Shown here: piece by piece, positions 59,774 through 64,000 of the stretch
Position numbering within the stretch: position 1 is the first letter of the stretch
How the letters are laid out: every line of letters begins with the position of its first letter
Source: Fusicatenibacter saccharivorans
Lineage (GTDB): Bacteria > Bacillota > Clostridia > Lachnospirales > Lachnospiraceae
Reading direction: 5' to 3'
Length of the DNA stretch: 64,000 nt
Assembly: GCF_027667425.1 (NCBI RefSeq)
Contig: NZ_JAQEGR010000004.1
Span: forward strand, 124,001-188,000
Position numbers and translations under genes: made by a program
The notes under the pieces: model-generated
What the model was told of the DNA's origin: nothing
The model's input: the letters and a program-made list of their open reading frames with translations, nothing else
Databases searched by the model: none

Positions 59774-60390
59774 AAAACGTAGAGAGAAGAGACAGACAGT
59801 TACCGTACATTTCCGATGCAGAGGTGATGGAGCAGCAGATGAATGCGAGAAGACTGACGCAGAAACTGAACACCATCGACCGTTCGGATTTTGACGGAAT
59901 CGCAGCCATTGTAAAAGAACTGTTTGGAAAATCCGAGGGTGCATTTGTCAATCCGCCATTTTACTGTGACTATGGCTTTCATATTGAGGTCGGAAAAAAT
60001 TTCTTTGCAAATTATAACTGCACCATTCTCGATGTGGCAAAGGTAAAAATCGGAGACAACTGCCAGATGGCGCCGAACGTTGCCATCTATACTGCAGGTC
60101 ATCCGGTGCATCCGGCGGCAAGAAACAGTGCGTATGAATACGGCATTGAAGTTACCATCGGAGATAATGTCTGGATTGGCGGAAATACCGTTATTTTACC
60201 AGGCGTACATATCGGAGATAACGTTGTTATCGGCGGCGGAAGTGTTGTAACAAAGGACATTCCGGACTGGTCGATTGCAGCAGGAAATCCGTGTAAAGTC
60301 ATTCGGAAGATTACCGAAGAAGATAAACAGTATTATTTCAGAGATAGAAAATTTGATGATGAAGCATGGGAGGTCATCAAAAATCTGTAA
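59770..60390 (+). CDS. Sugar O-acetyltransferase (maltose/galactoside acetyltransferase family)
   Basis: 206 residues, left-handed beta-helix. Hexapeptide repeats are seen as VKIGDNCQMAPNVAIYT, VTIGDNVWIGGNTVILPG and VHIGDNVVIGGGSVVTKDIP. The catalytic histidine is in AGHPVHP. The N-terminal Mac domain (VMEQQMNARRLTQKLN) identifies the LacA/Maa group. It transfers acetyl from CoA to the 6-OH of a sugar, probably as detoxification. It begins within the stop of the deleted MATE gene. A terminator follows. Confidence 0.93.
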   Translation: MKNVERRDRQLPYISDAEVMEQQMNARRLTQKLNTIDRSDFDGIAAIVKELFGKSEGAFVNPPFYCDYGFHIEVGKNFFANYNCTILDVAKVKIGDNCQMAPNVAIYTAGHPVHPAARNSAYEYGIEVTIGDNVWIGGNTVILPGVHIGDNVVIGGGSVVTKDIPDWSIAAGNPCKVIRKITEEDKQYYFRDRKFDDEAWEVIKNL

Positions 60391-60424
60391 AAACGAAAAG
60401 CTTTCTTGGGCAGTTGTGCGATGA

Positions 60425-60484
60425 AAAAAACTCTGTACCGTATCCATCCGGGAATTTCCGGGGATGCGGTGCAGAGTTTTTTTG
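60425..60484 (+). terminator. Intrinsic terminator after the acetyltransferase
   Basis: AAAACTCTGTACCG (60427-60440) pairs with CGGTGCAGAGTTTT (60467-60480) with one mismatch, inner GG-rich pairing, then T's. Confidence 0.85.
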
Positions 60485-60560
60485 CGATAGGGAGACAGGA
60501 GATTCTGCCGGATTTTGCTGTGGCAAAAAAATGTGAATCCTGCTTTTGTGCAGCAAAAAA

Positions 60561-60633
<73 letters not shown>

Positions 60634-60662
60634 ATTTTGATTTCCTGTTGGAAACCTTTGTT

Positions 60663-60691
60663 AATATAACATGGATTCGCGAAAATTGCAA
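60663..60691 (-). promoter_or_regulatory. Promoter of tRNA-Phe
   Basis: Minus strand TTGCAA (60691-60686), 17 bp, TATATT (60668-60663). Confidence 0.8.
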
Positions 60692-60813
60692 CTGTTTTAT
60701 CGAAAATCTCGAAAAAATTGTGCTTTTGGAGGAATGGCGGTGTATTTTCGTTCGAGAATGTGGTAGTATAAAAGATATGCAAAGAGGAACCAAGGAGAAG
60801 TATTAGAAAGATT

Positions 60814-62565
60814 ATGAAAATTATTCTGACTGCGGTCAACGCAAAATATATTCATTCCAATCTCGCAGTTTATACACTGCAGGCGAGCGCGGAGAAAGCC
60901 GGCGTGTTCCCGGAGATCCGCGAATTTACGATCAATCAGTCAAAGGATTCCATGCTGCGAAGCCTGTTTCTGGCGCGTGCAGACGTTGTCTGCGTTTCCT
61001 GCTACATCTGGAATATATCAATCGTAGAGGATCTGATTACAGAATATCATAAAATCAGTCCGAAAACAAAGATCTGGCTTGGCGGGCCGGAGGTTTCGTA
61101 CCATGCAGAGGAGATGCTGGAACAGTATCCGTTCCTTGCCGGAATTATGAAAGGCGAGGGAGAAGTGACTTTCCGGGAAATAGCAGTTTATTATCAGAAC
61201 CAGGGGAATGGGATGGAGGGGAAAACGCTGGAGGAGATCCATGGCATTACATACCGTGATGCAGACGGTGCAGTCAAAAGCAACCCGTGGCGTCCGGTTA
61301 TGGATCTGTCCGAGGTGGATTTTCCCTATGCAAACCTGAAAAAATTTGAGAACCGCATCATTTATTATGAGTCGAGCCGTGGCTGTCCGTTCTCGTGCAG
61401 CTACTGCCTTTCTTCCATTGATAAAAGGCTCCGGTTCCGAAATCTCGATCTCGTAAAAAAGGAGCTTGCCTTCTTTTTGGAGCAGAAGGTACCGCAGGTT
61501 AAATTTGTAGATCGTACCTTCAACTGCAAAAAAGATCACGCAATGGCGATCTGGAAATTCATCGCAGAACATGATAATGGTGTGACAAATTTCCATTTTG
61601 AAATTGCTGCCGATCTGATTACGGAAGAAGAGCTGGAACTTTTGAATACGCTGCGGCCGGGACTCGTACAGCTCGAGATCGGCGTGCAGTCTACGAATCC
61701 GCAGACGATCGAAGCAATTCACCGGAAGATGGATTTTGGAAAAGTGACAGAGATTGTCAATCGGATTGCGAAAGGAAGAAACATCCACCAGCATCTGGAC
61801 CTGATTGCGGGACTTCCCTACGAGGACTATGCAAGTTTCCGCCGTTCTTTTGCGGATGTCTATGCGCTCCGGCCGCAGCAGCTGCAGCTCGGATTTTTAA
61901 AAGTGCTTCGAGGCTCCTTTATGTATGAGCATACGAAAGAATATGACTGCCATTATCAGGAACGGGAGCCGTATGAGGTGCTTTATACAAAATGGCTGCC
62001 GTATGATGATGTGCTGAAACTGAAAGACGTGGAAGAGATGGTAGAAGTCTATTACAACAGCGGTCAGTTTGTCCACACGCTGCCGATGATCGAGCGGTTG
62101 TATGAGAACCCGTTCGACTTCTTCCAGGAACTCGGTGATTTCTACCGGGCAAAGGGCTACAGTGAGGCGGCGCATAACCGGATCCAGCGGTATGAAATTC
62201 TGCTCGAGTTTTTACGGGACGAAAAACAGCAGGACGAAGCATTCTTCCGCCAGATGATGGTACTCGATCTGTATGCGCGGGAAAATATGAAGACGCGGCC
62301 GCATTTTGCAAAGGATCCGTCGGAATGGAAAAACGAATCGCGTGATTTTTACCAGAAGGAAGCCGAAACGAGAACGCTTCTGCCATCGTATACGACATAC
62401 GATTGGAAGCAGCTGCAGCGCATGACGCATGTGGAAGTTTTTGATTACGATGTGCTCGGAAACGGGGAAAAGGCGCGTATGGTACTCCTGTTTGATTATC
62501 AGAAGCGCGATCCGCTGACGGGAAATGCGGAGATGATCGACTGTAGTGAGCTTTTTTACGCTTGA
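60814..62565 (+). CDS. B12-binding domain radical SAM protein (DUF4080 type)
   Basis: 583 residues. An N-terminal cobalamin-binding Rossmann domain (LTAVNAKYIHSNLAVYTL, IWLGGPEVSYHAEEML) is followed by a radical SAM barrel with C191-x3-C195-x2-C198 in SRGCPFSCSYCLSS. The C-terminal DUF4080-like domain has LRGSFMYEHTKEYDC and late VLLFDYQKRDPLTGNA. It should generate the deoxyadenosyl radical from SAM. The reaction is unknown; methyl transfer is common in B12-radical SAM enzymes. No classical cobalamin His motif (DxHxxG) is seen, so B12 binding is not certain. Confidence 0.88.
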   Translation: MKIILTAVNAKYIHSNLAVYTLQASAEKAGVFPEIREFTINQSKDSMLRSLFLARADVVCVSCYIWNISIVEDLITEYHKISPKTKIWLGGPEVSYHAEEMLEQYPFLAGIMKGEGEVTFREIAVYYQNQGNGMEGKTLEEIHGITYRDADGAVKSNPWRPVMDLSEVDFPYANLKKFENRIIYYESSRGCPFSCSYCLSSIDKRLRFRNLDLVKKELAFFLEQKVPQVKFVDRTFNCKKDHAMAIWKFIAEHDNGVTNFHFEIAADLITEEELELLNTLRPGLVQLEIGVQSTNPQTIEAIHRKMDFGKVTEIVNRIAKGRNIHQHLDLIAGLPYEDYASFRRSFADVYALRPQQLQLGFLKVLRGSFMYEHTKEYDCHYQEREPYEVLYTKWLPYDDVLKLKDVEEMVEVYYNSGQFVHTLPMIERLYENPFDFFQELGDFYRAKGYSEAAHNRIQRYEILLEFLRDEKQQDEAFFRQMMVLDLYARENMKTRPHFAKDPSEWKNESRDFYQKEAETRTLLPSYTTYDWKQLQRMTHVEVFDYDVLGNGEKARMVLLFDYQKRDPLTGNAEMIDCSELFYA

Positions 62566-62589
62566 CATTTCAAAAGAACATGAGATACT
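62562..62589 (+). promoter_or_regulatory. Promoter of the DnaQ-like gene
   Basis: TTGACA (62562-62567) overlapping the previous stop codon, 16 bp, GATACT (62584-62589). It lies 17 bp before the ATG. The -10 is weak. Confidence 0.45.
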
Positions 62590-62606
62590 AGAAAAGGTAA
62601 TAAAAG

Positions 62607-63344
62607 ATGAAAATACAAGATTTTGTAGTGCTCGATCTTGAGACAACGGGTCTTTCTGTAAAGGAAGACCAGATTCTGGAGATCGGTGCAGTAAAAGTGC
62701 AGGGCGGAGAGGTCACGGCATCGTATGAGACTTTCGTCAATCCGGGCAGAAAAGTGCCGGAGCGGATCACGGAACTCACCGGAATCCGGGATGAGATGAT
62801 TGCGAATGCGCCCGATGTGGAGACTGCTGTCCGCGGCTTTCTGGATTTCTGCGGCGGCCTGCCGCTTCTGGGGCACAATATTCTGTTCGATTACAGCTTC
62901 ATCAAGCAGGCAGCGATAAATGCCCGTCTGGACTTTGAAAAAGAAGCGTGGGATACGTTGAAAATTGCACGGAAAGCCCTCCCGGATCTGGAGAGCAGAA
63001 GCCTTGAAGCACTCTGCGGCTACTATCAGATCCCGCGGGAACACGCACACCGTGCGATGGACGATGTGCTGGAAACGCTGGCACTGTTCCGAAAACTGGA
63101 AGAAGGATTTTCGGAAGATCACCCGGAATGGTTTGCCGCAGCGCCTCTGAAGGCCAAAATGAAACGTGAGGTTCCGGCGACGGAGGCACAGAAAAAATAT
63201 CTGGCGGATCTGATCCGGTACCATGAGCTGGATCTCGAACCGGAGTGGGGAGCACTCACAAAAAGCCGTGCATCCCGCATGATCGATCAGATTATTCTGG
63301 CACATGGAAGAATGGAAAAACGACAGAGAACTGAGAAAAAATAG
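62607..63344 (+). CDS. DnaQ-like 3'-5' exonuclease (DEDDh)
   Basis: 245 residues. The DEDDh residues are D10 and E12 (VLDLETTG), D95 (HNILFDYSF), H148 and D153 (HAHRAMDDVLET), so the nuclease is intact. About 60 extra C-terminal residues (ATEAQKKYLADLIRYHELDLE and on) form a small helical domain. It may proofread for a DNA polymerase III or act as a stand-alone nuclease. No polymerase gene is adjacent. Confidence 0.92.
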   Translation: MKIQDFVVLDLETTGLSVKEDQILEIGAVKVQGGEVTASYETFVNPGRKVPERITELTGIRDEMIANAPDVETAVRGFLDFCGGLPLLGHNILFDYSFIKQAAINARLDFEKEAWDTLKIARKALPDLESRSLEALCGYYQIPREHAHRAMDDVLETLALFRKLEEGFSEDHPEWFAAAPLKAKMKREVPATEAQKKYLADLIRYHELDLEPEWGALTKSRASRMIDQIILAHGRMEKRQRTEKK

Positions 63345-63368
63345 AAGAGAAAAAGAAAGGATGGAACG

Positions 63369-63527
63369 ATGAGTAATAAAGTCAATCGAAAAGCCCCGAC
63401 AGAGGCACAGAAAAAGAAGAAAGATCCGCTGGCAAAGAAGAGAAATGCAGCAAAGATACTGGCATTGATTCTTGCAGTGGTTATGGTGCTTGGTATGGTT
63501 CTTCCAGCACTTTTATGGCTGGTGTAA
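63369..63527 (+). CDS. Small single-pass membrane protein (52 aa), unknown
   Basis: ATG at 63369 after AAAGGATGGAACG. The first 30 residues are strongly basic (TEAQKKKKDPLAKKRNAAK). A hydrophobic helix follows (LALILAVVMVLGMVLPALLWL), giving a C-out, N-in protein. It lies between the exonuclease and a VanW-type gene and is probably co-transcribed. No name is recognised. Codon use and the ribosome site make it credible. Confidence 0.7.
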   Translation: MSNKVNRKAPTEAQKKKKDPLAKKRNAAKILALILAVVMVLGMVLPALLWLV

Positions 63528-63582
63528 AGAGATTCTGTAAAAGACAGAGTGAAATGGGAAACGGATCAAGAAGAGGCACAGT

Positions 63583-64000
63583 ATGAAAAACAGCAGAAAA
63601 ATGAGAGGCCTGCTGGTGATGCTTATCGCATTCGCATTCTGCTTTCTGGCAGAACCAGTCAAAGCGGATGACCGGACAGCGCTGGACGGAATCTATGTAG
63701 AAGACATTTCCGTCGGCGGTATGACCGAAGAGCAGATCACACAGGCAGTAAACGACAAAATTGAACAGTTAAAACCCTCGGTTATCAACCTGTCTGCCGG
63801 AGAGCAGAATGCACAGGTGACAGCAGGGGATCTCGGACTTTCCTGTGCCAACCCGGAGGTGGCAAGAGAAGCCGTCACAATCGGGCAGGAAGGCAATGTA
63901 CTGAAGCGGTTCCTGACACAGAACCGGCTCAAAAATGGAGAGACGGTGACGTTTTCCCTGAAATATACAGTCGATGGCGAGGCAGCGCGCCAGGCGGTAG
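63583..64000 (+). CDS. VanW/YoaR-type exported protein, N-terminal part (cut by window)
   Basis: The open frame continues past the window end; 139 codons are visible. A signal peptide (MKNSRKMRGLLVMLIAFAFC, cleaved near AEPVKA) is followed by GIYVEDISVGGMTEEQITQAV, the start of a YoaR-like putative peptidoglycan-binding domain usually seen in VanW-family proteins. The VanW domain itself would lie beyond the edge. It probably acts at the cell wall. Confidence 0.75.
   Translation, partial: MKNSRKMRGLLVMLIAFAFCFLAEPVKADDRTALDGIYVEDISVGGMTEEQITQAVNDKIEQLKPSVINLSAGEQNAQVTAGDLGLSCANPEVAREAVTIGQEGNVLKRFLTQNRLKNGETVTFSLKYTVDGEAARQAV

Overview
The window looks like chromosomal DNA of an anaerobic, saccharolytic, Gram-positive gut bacterium of the Lachnospiraceae (Clostridia, Blautia/Ruminococcus-like). 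The evidence is AGGAGG-type ribosome sites, sigma-A promoters, lipobox signal peptides, a glycoside hydrolase/ABC importer locus run by a YesN/YesM-type two-component system, radical SAM and ferredoxin-type enzymes, and a GH31 alpha-glucosidase whose active-site numbering fits the R. obeum enzyme. I cannot name the genus from sequence alone.

Layout. 1-1215: end of a GH78 rhamnosidase. 1.35-8.95 kb: complete ten-gene F-type ATP synthase operon (atpZ-I-B-E-F-H-A-G-D-C), whose c subunit carries a two-carboxylate, Na+-type ion site. 8.96-15.23 kb (minus): spermidine synthesis without SAM, from agmatine through putrescine and carboxyspermidine (aguA, aguB, carboxyspermidine dehydrogenase and decarboxylase), plus an NhaC-family transporter. 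A consensus promoter precedes it, followed by a roughly 385-nt structured leader ending in an intrinsic terminator. 15.28-17.84 kb (minus): GNAT acetyltransferase, cyclophilin, aspartokinase. 17.9-21.2 kb: tsaE-tsaB-rimI, a small zinc-ribbon protein and a lipase-like hydrolase. 21.2-23.9 kb: MFS carrier and ferredoxin-containing aldo/keto reductase around divergent promoters, one of MerR type. 24.0-30.95 kb: Pho-box-controlled pstS-C-A-B-phoU-phoB-phoR, with a circularly permuted PstS. 31.0-36.4 kb: malQ, LacI regulator, glycogen phosphorylase. 36.4-38.3 kb: GntR/ABC-2 operon. 38.5-41.4 kb: oligoendopeptidase F and a nitroreductase.

41.36-42.64 kb is the most unusual stretch. It has an approximately 87-bp imperfect inverted repeat, a 51-bp tandem repeat array with internal hairpins, tRNA-Gly, and a compact unannotated locus that reads as a type I toxin-antitoxin system. 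That locus is a 29-aa membrane peptide on the minus strand, converging on a short RNA whose 5' part is complementary to the peptide's translation start.

42.6-46.5 kb: flavin reductase-like gene, remnant of a ferredoxin-type aldo/keto reductase, MFS carrier, and a PurF paralogue lacking its catalytic N-terminal cysteine. 46.5-59.3 kb: carbohydrate locus with response regulator, two permeases, binding lipoprotein, GH31 enzyme, histidine kinase, second GH31 enzyme and AraC regulator. 59.4-60.4 kb: internally deleted MATE gene and sugar O-acetyltransferase. 60.5-64 kb: tRNA-Phe, B12-binding radical SAM protein, DnaQ-like exonuclease, small membrane protein, and the start of a VanW/YoaR-type protein cut by the window edge.
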